DNA from: Lachnospiraceae bacterium | GTDB lineage: Bacteria; Bacillota; Clostridia; Lachnospirales; Lachnospiraceae | DNA: 14,833 nt | Direction of reading: 5' to 3' | Assembly: GCA_015258095.1 (NCBI GenBank) | Contig: JABZIV010000043.1 | Span: forward strand, 1 to 14,833 | In this document: in pieces, positions 14,673-14,833 of the stretch | Layout: the number at the start of each line of letters is the position of its first letter | Position numbering within the stretch: the first letter of the stretch is position 1 | Translations under genes and position numbers: made by a program | The notes under the pieces: generated by a model | The model's input: only the letters and a program-made list of their open reading frames with translations | The model's database searches: none | What the model was told of the DNA's origin: nothing

Positions 14673-14833
14673 CTACGCATACTCCTGTGCATTTGGATTT
14701 CTGTTGAACACTACATGAATCCGAACCAGCCCTTTCTCCCCGGCAAGTACGGAGGGATCGACCTCTACACCGTTCAGTTCATACGAAATGGCAATATTCC
14801 ACGGAAGAATGCCAAAGGGTTCTTTCGTTTCCC
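14673..14833 (-). pseudogene. Upstream fragment of the same coiled-coil gene, ending at an in-frame amber codon (5' end outside window)
   Basis: On the minus strand 52 codons are open from the window edge to TAG at 14673-14675, in exactly the same frame as the 478-codon ORF (13 codons before its ATG). The peptide includes ISYELNGVEVDPSVLAG followed by EKGLVRIHVVFNRNP. This resembles the segment 'SYxLdGkei.peeLAGksGkvtIrf' that I associate with exported proteins upstream of MMPL genes in this bacterial family. The 12 codons between the TAG and the ATG (KNYVLICRANFT) continue the predicted beta structure into the downstream ORF without a break. A single base change from CAG, TAT, TAC, AAG, GAG or TGG would explain the stop. 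Confidence 0.75.

Noticed and set aside
14673..14675. Genome-wide reassignment of UAG as a sense codon (such as pyrrolysine)
   Set aside because: TAG is the normal stop of the carboxypeptidase (1647-1649), tilS (4683-4685) and divIC (5740-5742) in this window. Local readthrough is still possible, but a general recoding is not supported.

Overview
The window looks like chromosomal DNA of a low-to-moderate GC, non-sporulating Firmicute, most likely a Lachnospiraceae/Clostridia relative. The evidence is strong AGGAGG-type ribosome binding sites, the pth-mfd-HU-rqcP-divIC-tilS-hpt gene order, and the style of the proteins. I see no rRNA, tRNA, CRISPR array, insertion sequence or phage genes.

Layout. 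Positions 1-2007 are read on the plus strand: the possible last codons of an upstream gene, a membrane-anchored D,D-carboxypeptidase of the PBP5 type, then a 77-residue HPr-like protein that lacks the phosphotransfer histidine. From 1989 to the right end everything is read on the minus strand. In order of transcription (right to left) this is: a nonsense-split, coiled-coil exported-type protein whose start lies outside the window; an MMPL/RND-type exporter; a strong terminator; pth; mfd; a consensus sigma-A promoter; HU; rqcP; divIC; a weak hairpin; a short tilS; hpt; and a cytosolic GH13 alpha-glycosidase. The glycosidase meets the HPr-like gene tail to tail with a 19-bp overlap.

How the genes fit together. 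The pth-to-hpt block is the ancient Firmicute translation/repair/division cluster. Pth recycles peptidyl-tRNA, Mfd rescues stalled RNA polymerase, HU compacts DNA, RqcP serves ribosome quality control, DivIC acts at the septum, TilS makes lysidine in tRNA-Ile, and Hpt salvages purines. The sporulation genes that normally interleave with this block (spoVT, yabP, yabQ, spoIIE) are absent, and the flanks have closed up to overlapping or nearly abutting genes. A maltodextrin-type GH13 enzyme follows hpt where ftsH is often found. The MMPL transporter and its coiled-coil neighbour form a separate two-gene envelope module.

Most notable: the coiled-coil gene upstream of the transporter is open in one frame to the right edge of the window, but an in-frame TAG at 14673-14675 cuts it. 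The 478-codon ORF beginning at 14636 is therefore probably the distal part of a longer gene rather than a complete protein. Also of interest are the Crh-like HPr paralogue with a tiny in-frame leader ORF ending directly at its start codon, the shortened TilS, and the Shine-Dalgarno-poor, coupled HU-rqcP-divIC translation unit.
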